Positions 11,801 to 23,833 of a stretch of DNA of 64,000 bases are shown piece after piece; the first letter of the stretch is position 1; each line of letters begins with the position of its first letter. The stretch lies in contig NC_064226.1 of assembly GCF_023101765.2 (NCBI RefSeq), positions 6,936,001-7,000,000 on the forward strand. Direction: 5' to 3'. The translations under genes and the position numbers were made by a program. The notes under the pieces were generated by a model. That model was given only the letters and a program-made list of their open reading frames with translations. It did not search any database and was not told the DNA's origin. The DNA is from Spodoptera frugiperda (lineage: Eukaryota > Arthropoda > Insecta > Lepidoptera > Noctuidae).

Positions 11801-12491
11801 CTCGTGTTGTACTACCCCGTAATACCGTGTAAAGTCGAGTTGAATATAACAACTGCTCAATCCGAAAGTAAGTCAACAAACACTGTTATCATATTCATAC
11901 CGGCAACAATAATAACGCTACCCACTAAATCTAAAACAAAAGCTTCTAAAAAATATTTACTGCTACACAGTCGCATGCAAAAGATGTTCTGAACGCGAGA
12001 CAGTTTGCATGAAACTTTGCGTCTTAAATATTTCTCTTCAAAACTGCTTTAACACCTCAAACCTTAAGAATATAAGGTTGAAATTCGCGCAGCGTATTGT
12101 GAAAGTTAGAACAAGTATTTTTAAAATGTAGTTGCGTGTTCCCTGGGCGTACTAACCGTAGCACTGAATAAGTAAACGCCAGGAATAAATCAAGTTAATT
12201 GCGTCGGAGCACCTCCTTGTATGAGCCACCAGGCCTCAAGTGCAGTTTCGATAGATAGTTATATTGCTTGCATCCGGCACCTCTCTATTTTAGAGAGCTT
12301 ACTACAAATATACGGTTAGAATATTTATTTACATGAACATATCATTATGAGTTATCGTCGTTTGTTGTAAATTGTATAAATGATGAAATTATAGTTTATA
12401 ACTGCGTATTATAAGTCCCTGGTTCAGTATTTTTAATCTCCTTACTACAAAATTCTTAGTAATTATTGGAACTTAACACAAGACAAGTAGG
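8897..12491. other. Unassigned 3.6-kb stretch
   Basis: AT-rich DNA with scattered frames of 60-71 codons and no recognisable exon. A GC-richer patch at 11380-11580 (around CGACGTCGTC and GGCGTTGCGCGCAC) could be regulatory, but nothing decides it. Confidence 0.45.
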
Positions 12492-12672
12492 CTTTTTTGA
12501 GGGTGGAAAATCATCCAATGACTTCTCCCGCCTTGGGTGAGGCGAGAGGAAATGTCAGACTTTTACTGAGGAAAAATCATCCAATACTTGTCTTATCCTG
12601 CTTTTTGAGCCGAAGCTTCGGTAAACCCGCTAGCTAGTCCGCAGCTCCGGATGGTGGTCCGCAGCTCGGCAT
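12492..12672 (-). mobile_element. Family A SINE-like element, minus, with 12-bp TSD
   Basis: The element is flanked by AAGACAAGTAGG at 12480-12491 and 12673-12684. It has a T run and GAGGGTGGAAAATCATCC at the left and GTCCGCAGCTCCGG at the right, followed by a partial repeat of the last 15 bp (GGTCCGCAGCTCGG). The middle is diverged. The TSD independently confirms retroposition of this family. Confidence 0.75.
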
Positions 12673-13640
12673 AAGACAAGTAGGTTAATGTCATAATTTA
12701 CAACACATTCAAAGATTTTTTAATAATACTTTATGATCATCTTCATTGGTCTTTAAATAAGTTGGTGCAAATAAAAATAAAACTTTGTACATCAAAAGTA
12801 AGAATTTACTATTCCACTGTGGATACCTTAAACTTAATTCGAATAGTTGTAGTTTTAAAATTCAACATTCTTTGAAGAAACTTCTGAAGTTCTTAGCATC
12901 TTACTGCTTTCAATTACAGTAATATTTCAAGATGGATTTGAATATATTATTTGTGAAAAGGTGATAGACCATTTCACCACTATTACCTATACATAGAGAT
13001 AAAATGCAGATAGCTAAAACTTAGATAATTTCTCTTCTGACTATCAAAGTAATAGTAATTCTAAATGTTATATAGACTACTGCATGATTTTGCATTTAAA
13101 ATGGGTCATTCGTTATTCAAGATCTTAATATTATATTTAGTCAAACATTAACAAATACATTTTAAAAATACACAAATACTTTCCAATTTCCAGATCACAA
13201 AAAATACCAATAGGCTTAACAAGTTTAAATTAATCGAAAAAGTATTTAACATCCGAACCAATGAACAAGAAAGGATTGCTTACTTCAGAAGCGTGATTAA
13301 AACTTTAGATTAGCCGAGCCCTGAAGTTTAAATAAAAAGCATCAATATTGAACTATACATTTAATTTGAGCGAGCTAAACTCACCCGAAAATGTTAAACT
13401 TGTGAAGTTGAAAACTAATAATGCAACTTGCGTAACAACTAAAGAGTGGAAGGAGGTTCGAACAAAAACTAAAGCCGGCTTCAACTACGCCGGGCATTCT
13501 TCTGTGCAAATATTAAATACATCGTTCAAAGATTACGGCTAACAGCATATTGGAAGTTTTGTAAACTTTCTTCCTTCTTATCTAATGCTTTTATGAGATT
13601 AGGTAATGTGTTTAGAATAAAAAAAAGTATGTTTTTAAAA
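12673..13640. other. Unassigned AT-rich sequence
   Basis: A 64-codon + frame at 13348-13542 has no recognisable similarity, splice sites or coding context. No other feature was seen. Confidence 0.45.
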
Positions 13641-13743
13641 ATACATAAGCCGATAAACGAGCAGACGCATAAACTGATGATAAGCAATCGCCACCGCCCA
13701 TGGACATCCGAAACACCAGCATTTCAAGTGCGTTGTTGGCCTT
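13641..13743 (+). mobile_element. Family B fragment
   Basis: It carries ATACATAAGCCGATAAACGAG, GATAAGCAATCGCC, CCGCCCATGGACATCCG and AACACCAG, then jumps to AAGTGCGTTG..GGCC and ends. The second half of the family is absent. Confidence 0.65.
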
Positions 13744-14621
13744 CATGAAATCTTGTCTTGTATTTAAATGGATTTATCGTTAAATGAAATCATAAATTAA
13801 TTAAGAATCTGCATCAATATTAAATGGGATTTTTTTGCTCTTATAATCATAAAAGAATAATGAAAAGCGTAAGTTCTTGGGTTCGGTAACCTGCTCAATT
13901 TACTTTGCCCTCTATTGCCTAAGTACTCATATCTAAAATAGGTTCACCCTTATCCAACTTTAGAGAATAAAAAGCTTGACTGTATATTAAAATACAAACT
14001 GATTTATTTAACGTCAACCCAATATGGCGTAAGCATTCAACATATTACAAAAACTAAGACTTATGTTTGCAATTAAGTCAAATTAAAATTTTATAAACAA
14101 CACAGCATTGCGGACTGTGGGAGAGTGGAAGAATAATAAAATCCTTTGAGCGACTTCAGCACCAAAATGTAAACAAAAGCAAAATATTATGTTTATCAAA
14201 TAAGAATTCCAACCAAGCGCATTTTTGCTGCGAGCAAATAAAATTATGAGACGAATGAGAGCAAAACGCAAGTTGATTTTAATATATGTACGTATTCGCG
14301 AGAATCGCAATCCTGCCGTTTAAAAATGCTGGCATGCTTCCCCAAGCCTGAAATTACATTCAAAAGGAAGACAATACACTTTTTTATTTTATCAACGGGG
14401 CTTTATTTTAACTATTGTAAAACCTATACAAATAAAATAGATATTTCAATTATTATTTTTTATGCACGATAAGGCAATACAAAAATATCATATTATTTTC
14501 TAAACTCTCTGGCGGTACGTAGTCATTTTGTTCATGGCGCAATGTAAATTAATTACTTGTGAGTATTATTATGTCAACAATAATTAATTTTATGGAATAT
14601 CTAATTAAGCACTTTGTTTCC
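13744..14621. other. Unassigned AT-rich sequence
   Basis: A 75-codon minus frame (14083-14310) has no recognisable domain. Nothing else was assigned. Confidence 0.45.
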
Positions 14622-14734
14622 CTTTTTAATGCAAAATTCATCCAATGGCTTCTCCCGTCATAGGTGAGGCAATAGACTAAAAACCTGCTTTTCGAGCCGG
14701 AGCCCCGGTAATTCGCTAGATATTCGCAGCTCCT
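14622..14734 (-). mobile_element. Family A fragment, minus, internally deleted
   Basis: Words present are AAAATTCATCCAATGGCTTC, TCCCG, AGACTAAAAACC, TGCTTTTCGAGCCGGAGCCC, CGGTAA and CGCTAG. The central CAGACTCTTACTG part is deleted. Confidence 0.65.
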
Positions 14735-14804
14735 GTTGATAATATAACTAAACTAAAAAGTCTTGTATTGAGAATATAAAAGTAAAAAAAAAACTCAGTA
14801 TGTG

Positions 14805-15195
14805 TTTCACGCCACATCAACGGCCGCTGCTGACCAAAGCCGCATCTCGTACGGAAAAGTTTTGAGTATAATCACCACACTTGCTCAATGCTAGTTGGCG
14901 ATTTCAAACATATAACTAGGAATTACAAACCCAGGTTTCCTCGAGATTTTTGGGTTTCCTTCACCGTGTTAAACTTAACTAAACCCTAAACTAAATACAC
15001 ACGGCATTGTTTATTTATTTACTGCTTAGCGTTCCCATGGAATAAAAAGTATCCTATGTGTTTTTCCAGACCAAAATCTACTCCTTTTCTAAATTTCATC
15101 CCGACTCCTTGAGCCGTTTTCACGTGATTGAGTAACAAACACAAACATGCACATAAGCCCATAAACTTTCGCATTTATAAATTTAGTAAGATTAA
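14805..15195 (+). mobile_element. Family E repeat followed by a retroelement-like 3' tail
   Basis: The left part (GCCGCTGCTGACCAAAGCC, CACCACACTTGCTCAATGC, GTTGGCGATTTCA) matches fragments at 26.48 and, reversed, 31.27 kb. The right part (about 15030-15195) has CCTATGTGTTTTTCC, TGAGCCGTTTTCACGTGATT and CGCATTTATAAATTTAGTAAG. That kind of 3' tail is common on lepidopteran interspersed elements (recalled, not searched). Whether both parts belong to one element is uncertain. Confidence 0.5.
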
Positions 15196-15578
15196 TACTA
15201 CATTTTATAACAACATAGACTAACATATTTACACCAAATTAACATTAGTCTCTAAACATATTTTGTTGTATATCCAAAAATAAACTTTCAGAAGACGCAA
15301 TAAATAACATCTTAGATCCAAAATAGGTTGCAATTTCAGCACTTCAGTAACAGTGCACAAATTGAAATACATTTCCGTATGTAGTGTAGTGGCACGACTT
15401 TGTTGAGCTTTGTATAATTTACTTTGACGGTAGTTAAAGGAACGGTGGAGCACTCGATTGCTTGACGTGGTTCTCAGTTACATTTCTTGGCCCTTTGACC
15501 TGCAATAACGTTTTCAGGCGTCCATCATCATAGTTGTGATTCATCTGAAATTGATAATGGTGTTATGGTTATGAATGC

Positions 15579-15850
15579 TTGTACATTTGTGGTTCGTTTA
15601 TGGTAAATGATCAGGGCATCACTCTCAAAGTGAGGAGAAAACCTGGAGTCAGAGGAAGGCAAAGTGGAGTAAAATGGTCGTATAGTTATGAAATGGATAG
15701 AAAGAGAGGCAGACCACAAAAAACGGGAATTAGTTTGGGTAGAGTGGCCATAGAAAAGTCAAAATGCAGAAGATTGGAGGAGGCTTTTGCCACCTGGTAA
15801 CCTTAAAAATGTAGAAAAAACACAATGGAATGGCTAAAAAAGCTATAAAT
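15579..15850 (+). pseudogene. Degenerate C-terminal end of a non-LTR reverse transcriptase
   Basis: The + frame at 15579-15800 encodes about 73 residues. Its second half contains KRGRPQK, then an AIEKSKCRRLEEAFA-like segment. This resembles the extreme C-terminus of non-LTR retrotransposon polyproteins, where a (K/R)RGRP..RW..D..DR..W..L.EAF pattern is common. The tail just downstream (MEWLKKAIN, then a stop) continues the resemblance in another frame. No RT catalytic motif is present, and the normal W and DD positions between the two conserved pieces are lost. It is a 5'-truncated, decayed insertion. It differs from the RTE-like element at 38-41 kb, and the exact clade cannot be settled by eye. 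Confidence 0.5.
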
Positions 15851-16129
15851 TAAAGACTGCTGTATATTTTTTTATGTAATGTTGAGTATAAATAGATCAT
15901 GACCAAGAGTTTTTATTAATTTAGTAGTCTCCCTATTACATATCATAATTACTCCTAAATAAAGCATTACCATCTATAACGCAAAGGCAATAATATTTTA
16001 AAATCATAACAGCACACAAACCACTTACAGCCGCAAACTCAAAATCCCAAACGAAATCCCACACAAATTACACTATAATCAGATTTACTATAGTAAAACG
16101 CTGGACAACGAATTAATAATTTAATGCGT

Positions 16130-16380
16130 GAAAGATAATTAGTGCAAATCAAACACAGTAACATCAATTATCGCAAAATGGCAAACAATCGTTTAATTAG
16201 CCATTGGCATGGAAACCGCTAAATTAAGCGACAACCGACCCCGTGTCGTAAATATGTTGCAGACGATAATTAACTTTACATGCATGCTGCAATCACCGTG
16301 ATATATAATTGGCATGTACTGGAGAAGGCTTTTGTTTAACGTGACAGCTGGCAGCTCTGATTGGGGTGGTGAGTGCAAGT
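16130..16380. promoter_or_regulatory. Candidate cis-regulatory island
   Basis: Homeodomain-type cores are dense over about 250 bp: GATAATTAG, TCAATTATCG, GTTTAATTAGCC, CTAAATTAAG and GATAATTAAC, with CAGCTGGCAGCTC (E-box type) at the end. The block is more complex and GC-richer than its surroundings. The role is inferred from motif density only. Confidence 0.3.
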
Positions 16381-18984
16381 ACTACTCAATTTTAGGGTTT
16401 CTGATTGAAAAGTATGTCTCAAAAAGTAACGTCAAACTTCTGCACTTTTCATATTTTCTCTACAACTACTAGTTTCTTTACTCTACTCTAGTCTCAACTC
16501 TACTTCTTCTACTATTACTTGTATTGTAACTTGTACAAAAAAGTGTTTAACTTTATGTATTTTTTTGTACCTGCCACGTTTTTTGAGCTATAGAGAGGAG
16601 TATCAGACTTTAACTGAAGAATAAACCTGCGTTTTTGCTTCTGTTCCGCTTGTCCTATACTGAACTATCAACTTGGAATCTAACGAATCACCTACACAGT
16701 TCTGACTTTTAAGAAACAAATGTAAAGTTAAAAAATAACAATTGAGTTTTAAACCCTAGATAGCGTCTCACTGACATATAAACGACACCATTATAGAAGT
16801 ACCCTACACCAATGAAGCAGCTGTAAAGTGTAAGTAGCGATAATACAAACATGTAACATGTATTATTATTTTAATTTCTTCCCAAGAAGGTCGGTCGCAT
16901 AGATAACAATACTGAGTCGAAACCGCATATTCCTCTACACAATAAGATTTGGAGACGTTAAAGGACCCAACGGCCATTGTTTAAGTAACTCGCTTTAACA
17001 CGACGCCGACAATACAAGGACATTTAAAATTTATACACTTCGATGTGCGTTTTGTTTTAAAAATGTGTTTTTGTTAATTTGATGTTTTAGATAGTGGTGT
17101 GATTTATTTTTTGGTGATAGTGATATATTTTTTGGGGCCTAAAAAAAGTTAAAATCATGGTCATCGTTGTTTTGTATGACGACGCTAGTCCTCTGGTCAA
17201 GATAAAAAAGCCAACGTGGTATGTATTGCAGATTACATCACGTCTATTTACCAATCTTCATTCAAATGCATCCTTTTGATGTAATTAATTAACGGACATC
17301 TACAGAAATGACAATGTAAAAAAATACTTACCAACAATGCCAATCAGTTTACTGTAAAAATTATAATAACTAGAATTATATTTTGAACAAAAAAATACGT
17401 ATGAATTATTATTAATCCATATATTTGTACACAGACTCTTACAAACAAAACTCTCGACACATTTCTTAAGACTGTTAAACAAATCTCAACTTTAAGTCAA
17501 CCGTAAAAAGTCTGTTCACAAGAAAATTTCCACGGCATGTATTTGAAAGGAAGCATTTTCACAGAAGGCGAAACTCGGAGTATACGATCTGAAACTAGCC
17601 ATGCACAGGAAAACCACACACCTCAACCTCAAACCCTGAACTTCAGCAGCCATTCACTCAATTTTCTACTACACGAGAACTTGTATAAAATATTTTGAAT
17701 GAAAACTGAAAATTAATTCAGGCGAACATTAAAACAAACTAGTTGAAATTACAACGACATGAAACCAATTAACTGGTCTACCTTGGGAGTTATTGGATGA
17801 ACGAAAAATATTATCCCGTTAAAATTTAAAATTGAGCCATATACTTTTTTTTCTTATTTACCAATTACCACTAATGAGTGTTCGATGTAAAGAAGTAATT
17901 ATGTTGATTGACTGATTGGTGGACTTCTTGGTGTGATTAAGTGCATTAAAAATGGCAATAAAGAAAACTATACCATGAAAAAAGAAAAAAATATATATTT
18001 CTGATACATATATTACTATGTTGTTTTGTGACCATTCTAGAATAAATATTACATAACTGGTAAAATTAGAAGTCAACATTAGGTGGGTCTTGATTGGAGT
18101 CAACATCGTACTGAGATCTTTTGCCGTGGAAATGGTACAGAACCATTTTATTCCAACACTAAAGTTGTATTCCTTTAATTAATTAAAAATGTAGGTGAGC
18201 GAATTCTATGTATAGATATAAGAAAACAAATAGTAGAAATCTATTGATACATTTTTTTCTTTTCATTTAAGTGTAGCGAGTTACACATGGTAAGTAGTAA
18301 GTACAAGCCATTCATAAAGCATTGAATATACTGTCGTAAGAAGTACAGGTGAACTTTCTTTTGCCTAAATGTAAATAAAGAAAATTTGCGTAATATAAAA
18401 CAACTTTCGGTTCAAATGGAAGGCCCCTTCCCCTTTATCGTATTTTCCTGTTTCGTTTTTATATAATAAAGTTTATTTATGTTCATTTCATTATCTAGAT
18501 ATTTTGTAATAAAATTTTATTTTTTTGACATAAGAAAACAAGTAATTTGATTGAAGTAAAAGCTTATTTTAAATTTGTACCTTTTCCATTCAAGGTTTCA
18601 AGGCTAAATCTGGGTTCTAAAAGTAACATATTCGGTTCTGTGGTACCAGTGTATTTTTGGCACAAGCATTCATTTTGTACATGCTTTATTGTACACATTT
18701 AAGTAGCCCAGGTTACATACATGTTAAATAATATGCGTGCAATATATGGTCTTATCACATAATGGTGATTTCACCCAGAAAACATTTGGATGGAATATTT
18801 TTATTTAAAAAAAGAGATAAGGGGTGTATTGTGTACAAAAAAATATTAAAATTAAGATTATAAATATAATACACTAGAAAACATGCATATAAATTAACTA
18901 AGTGACAAATTAATGTTTCAAAATCATAAAATCGAAAATGAAACCGCACTAAAATCATAAAGTCTACAAACTACTGATTTGACG

Positions 18985-19215
18985 AAACACCATTTCCGAC
19001 AGAATCATCGAAACACCGTCTATCGTCTACTGAGGTTCGATTCCAAATCCCACTAGAGTTGACTTAATCATAAGAACGCCCGCGAAATCGCTACCGTTCA
19101 AACGAGGCCCAGGGGACAAACCGACTATCGGCCTCCTTGCTTCCTTACTAGACAAACTAGTAGGGGAGCCCGCGATGCTAAATTTGGATTTATTAGAGCG
19201 TCGTAAGAACTTACC
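18985..19215. other. GC-richer block of unknown origin
   Basis: The sequence (GGCCCAGGGGACAAACCG, TAGTAGGGGAGCCCGCGATG) stands out from AT-rich flanks. It could be a fossil of a dispersed element. No second copy was found in the window and no frame is open through it. Confidence 0.35.
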
Positions 19216-19470
19216 AAAGATAAAAAAAAAATGATGGAAAGAAAAAAATGTTGGGTAACGTTTTCTTTTATCAGCAGTTTTTTAAAATTATTTTAAACAT
19301 AACTCATTTTAATTTGGTTATCTAATCTATGGAAATGAAAGAATCATATCTAATCAGCTGGTTTTCATGGTGGGAATACCGGATTACTCCCATACTTGTT
19401 TTTATTACGAGAAAGTTTTCAAATATAATATAATCGACTTCTCTCTCTCTCCTAAATCTCACCAAAGACT

Positions 19471-19619
19471 TACTGCCGTACTCAGAAACATTTACTGGTT
19501 ACTTAACCCAATAATAACCAATAATTGATAACCTAATAATTGATTTTGTTCCAAAAAGCTAAGGAAGGTTACTAAGGCATAGTATAAGTAATCATTAAAT
19601 GTCTCTGAGTACGGCAGTA
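19471..19619. mobile_element. Family M MITE, best copy (inverted ends, TA TSD)
   Basis: The left end TACTGCCGTACTCAGA.. (19471-19503) is the inverted complement of the right end ..TCTGAGTACGGCAGTA (19587-19619), with a few mismatches over about 33 bp. A TA dinucleotide lies at each outer edge, fitting a TA target duplication. The 149-bp element is non-coding. TA duplication with short inverted ends fits Tc1/mariner-type MITEs. Confidence 0.75.
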
Positions 19620-21759
19620 TGTTTAATTTTAGAACAGTATTTTTAATATTTTGACCTGATCATTAAGACCTGATCTTAGGATATGTGCAACAGGATATCC
19701 GATAACATTGTTAATCTGACCCGTTCACATAAATAACGAAGTCACTTCTCAGACTCTTCTACTATAGCAAACTTGGCAGGATTACATCAGACTTACCCCC
19801 TCCCTCAATTGCCGTATGAAAAACTTGAGCCGTTAAAGTGTTGTTGCATTTTTTGCCTACTTTTAAACGTTAGCTTGATTTTAAAACTAGCTCAGTTTAA
19901 AACTACGCTTTCACGGTGCTTTCTGCTTTTTATGATTCATTCACTTCATAAATTGTTGGTTACCTGTTCCTCTTGTTTGTGTAGTTTAGTTTCATTTTAT
20001 CGCGCGGTTGAGACTTATAATATTACATTGGTGCAAGTATTTTTTTAAACTGGCACCTTCGTAATCATTGCAATAATTGCATAACATGTTATTTCATACA
20101 CTCATACTTATCTCTTAAAGTTCTCGTGGTATTATGGGGAAATGTATCCTATCACCCAAGGCTCATACCCTGTTTGTATACCCAATTTCATCAAACTCCG
20201 TTCAGTAGTTTCAGCGTGATTGACGAACAAACAGCCAAACAAACTTTCACATTTATAATATTAGTGTGAAGTGTGAAACAGTGTTTCTCAGATTCCTACA
20301 AATTATAATTAAAACTAAATTAACTGTTAAGATTAATAAGTCATTAGTATGAATTTAAAACATGCTAATAGAAAATTTTATTTTGTGTGCTTCATTAAAA
20401 TAATGTCACATAAGACTTTCTGTTGTAATGTTTTGTAAAACAAATATGTAAAATGTACACCACGAACATTAAAATATTAGAATTAATACAACTTATAAAA
20501 GCAAAATGTTGCCTCAAACAAACAAAAAAAAAATCTCTATTCATTTAAAATATTCAGTGTCTCTTCTATAGTTTCACTTTACTTCCAATATAAACTTCGC
20601 AGCGATTATTTTAACTTGTAACCATTTCTCAAGTAAATTATAATGAGCCCAGGTGCTAATATCATATGGCACAATTTAGTTTATAGATGACACTCGTCAT
20701 TACGATCTTGTTACATACGACGCAAAACAAATAGGTATACACTTAATAATGATTGAATGCGCACATAAAAGCTTATGTACCTTCCAAGATACAGTTACAC
20801 AAAAGACTCTATGTCTTACTGTCTAAGGTTCTTATTACATTGTGTGTTTACTTAAAATTTGATACGGTAAATAGGAGTCCCCAGGACGCGCGGTATTAAA
20901 GCTGGCTTATGGCACTGTATTAATTTTGAACCGTAGTAACTTAGGTGGTGACAGAACTAAGATACCGACGCATAATTCACTTGGTAACACAAATGAAACT
21001 AGCGCTTAATTTACTGTTATAATTTAGTGAATTCCTTTACAGTCCAAGGCGTAGTGAGGAACTTAGCGGTGAGATGGGATCCTGTTGTGTGTAGGAATTA
21101 ATACTATATTACTGTTGTGGTCTGCGTTATCTTGTACGAATTTGTAAGTGTTTAATGCAGCTTCTGAATTACTGATCACATTTATTGGCAACCAATAGCA
21201 GTTTTATTTCTGGGTTAAAGATAACTCTAGTTCTTATAGTAAAAATATCACGATATTTTTAAATTCACTGTATGTATTTAAGAATATTAAAAAGAGAGAG
21301 AAAACTAACAAATTATATAAAATTAAATGTTACTGCACTTCAACTTTTAGTTACTCTCTCAATGGATAGCTAGTGTTATTAAGTTTTATACTTTCCGTTC
21401 ATAAATGTAACTCACTGAAACCTACTAAAAGATAAATATTTTAGCAGAATAAGTGCAATTTGTCCAAAGCATTAAAACATGAAAAGTAAACATTGGAAAT
21501 ACAATTACTTTTTGTTAGTTATACAAGTAATTCTTGAGATAGATGCGTATCTACTGCTGGCTACACGAGATATGTACTACGTGGCTGGTAGTGTTGTATT
21601 CAATCTCAAAAATCTAGAACAGAAATAGAACAAGAATTCATCATAGCACTTGTGCTTTATCTAGAAAGTTGGCCAATTTTTATTATTACCCCTGTACATA
21701 TGAACAAGCAACAACACGTGAAATTGCTTACAAAAAAGAAAAGGGAAAATCACACGGAG

Positions 21760-22150
21760 CGTAGCATCACGGGCCGACTCGGTTCGCGAACTACATTACA
21801 GTTTACATAAAAACATCGCGTTCAACGACAACGGGGCATCAACTTTCCCAGCGAAGACATAAGCGAAATTGAATTACACATATTGAAAAAGAAATGTGTA
21901 GCTCCTTGGTAGGCGTGGTTTTGTTGGAAGACTCCTCCTACCCAGTGATCCGCGCATGAATCGCACCGGCATCGCTCTCAAGTCGGCCGGTCGCTCCGTG
22001 TGTCACGGCAAGTCAGTGCGAACCCGACCGCGCGCTAGGGCTGTGTCGCGCCACTGCACAACTTGCTCCACACGACGAACTTACTTCCCGTTTGTGTTTC
22101 GTTACGCGAAAATACACAAAACTTTCGTGTTCAACTTGCGTAAAATTTAA
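21760..22150. promoter_or_regulatory. CpG-richer island, possible promoter
   Basis: This is the GC-richest host-looking block of the left half. On the + strand a TCAGTG word (22013-22018) matches the arthropod initiator TCAGT, embedded in CGGCAAG..CGAACCCGACCGCGCG. No TATA box and no clear downstream element were found. A 64-codon + frame (21956-22150) crosses it but has no recognised similarity. It could be a non-coding first exon or an enhancer. Confidence 0.3.
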
Positions 22151-22799
22151 TATAACTTTACCGGATCAACACGAGAGTGATGGACGAGATTAATGCCTGT
22201 TAACAAATTATTTGTTAATTAAACTGACCAGGTTTGAGTGGAATTCATGTTCAGTGAGTGTGGCGAGGATGACAACCGCACGTTTATTTATTACAGATCT
22301 GTTCCATGAACTATGACCAGTTACAGAAATATTGTTTCCTTTTAACATATTGATGTAGGTGAGTATTTATTGGTTAAAAGTACTTTTAGTGTAAATTGAA
22401 AGGGACTATAAAATACTTTTAAAGTTAGTTTAAAACTTAAATATAGAAATACAGCCCTAAATAATAAATGTTCTATTTCTGGACATTTTGCGGTTATCAT
22501 ATTTTGATTTTAATGTCGTGGAAGTAAGTGAAGTAAGTTTAAAGCCGTGTCTGAATAAATTATACTCAAGTAAAAGGCTTCAACTATGGAAACTTAAGCT
22601 GAAGAACAAGTAAATGAAGTGGTTTAAACTCATTAATTATGCTTGAATGTTTGTGCTCAAGTTTACTGGGTAGAGAAAGTCCGGGCATGACTTTTTGTCT
22701 AACTAAGTGCTTATAATAATTTTGAAAACCTTCCCTAATATAAAAAGATCTATCCTAATTAAAAGGGTAAAATAAAACAACATGAACTACTTAAACCAA

Positions 22800-23035
22800 A
22801 ATTAACGTTAAAGTGTATAAAATATAGCCTGTGGCGTACAAAATTGTTGTCGGATGCCCTGCCCGTGACGTAGGCACCCACTTAGGGATTTTTCCAAATC
22901 GCCCCTTAAGCGAGGTAAAAAGGGATAAAGTACGTTTTCACAGGCAACGCCGCGGGCCCAGCGGCTAGCAATAAATAAAGTCGGCAATTGCTCTCCCCAA
23001 TGAAGCTCGAATTTTTCAACCAGAAACACTTCGAA
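22800..23035. other. GC-richer block of unknown origin
   Basis: CGCCGCGGGCCCAGCGG, GATGCCCTGCCCGTGACG and ATCGCCCCTTAAGCG stand out from AT-rich flanks. A 73-codon minus frame spans it, without a recognised domain. No second copy is in the window, so it is either single-copy regulatory DNA or a unique fossil element. Confidence 0.3.
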
Positions 23036-23804
23036 TTAAAGATCTGTAAAATCGGTAAATTAACTGGTTAAACAAATATTTTTGTATGATATTTTAAGTT
23101 CATATATTATTTTTCAGTCGATTCATTTTGTATACTCGTTTTTAAGGTATTGTATTTTGTATACTATTCATTTACAACAGACTTAATGATTGAGGATTTT
23201 TCAATCTTTATAGTATATTTCAATAAATATTATTTATAATAAATTAGTGTAATTAAATAATAACATATAATGCTACAAAAATGTACTGCAATTTACAACA
23301 GTAATTTTCAATAAAACTTAATATTCACATTTCATAATGGATATAATAAAACAATTTCTATAAATCAACTTTACGGTCACGTCGTAAATTTGCGTAATTG
23401 CTAATAGTCAAAGTATTTTTATTTCATCCTTTCATAATGTTTTCAATATTATATATTTTTTTGGAATAACAAACCTACTCGTTAGCGAGAAATTATTTAT
23501 TTAGAGAACGATATTAATTCCAAGAATTTTATAAAACGAAAGTGATTTAACTCAAAATGTTATTTAGGGCCCTTTAGGTATTAAAAATTAAACCCAAATT
23601 CAAAGCTATTAAGGTCTATTAACACAGATTTAGATGTCAAAACTCGTTTTATTTAATGTAAAAACAGTTATACAAACATTTTAACATTTCAAGTGCAAAT
23701 ATAATAATATCTTCTATTATATTTATGGACGTCGGTAAAATTTTAACGAAACAACCAGTATAAAGGTCAATAGATTTTTTTAAATAAGTTTTTCATTAAC
23801 TTAA

Positions 23805-23833
23805 AAGCTTCTTGAAAGCTTAACAAGAAGCTT
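23805..23833. repeat. Short perfect hairpin
   Basis: AAGCTTCTTG at 23805-23814 is the exact inverse of CAAGAAGCTT at 23824-23833, with a 9-base loop. No U tract or gene is adjacent, and the function is unknown. Confidence 0.6.

Larger units (their letters stand above)
15851..19470. other. Unassigned 3.6-kb stretch
   Basis: It contains a candidate regulatory island (16130-16380), a very decayed family A scrap near 16590-16660 and a GC-richer block at 18985-19215. The short frames have no support. Confidence 0.45.

Noticed and set aside
19773..20048. 91-codon + frame rich in Cys and Leu, considered as a small secreted peptide
   Set aside because: No signal cleavage pattern, no processing sites, no recognised family and no flanking gene structure.
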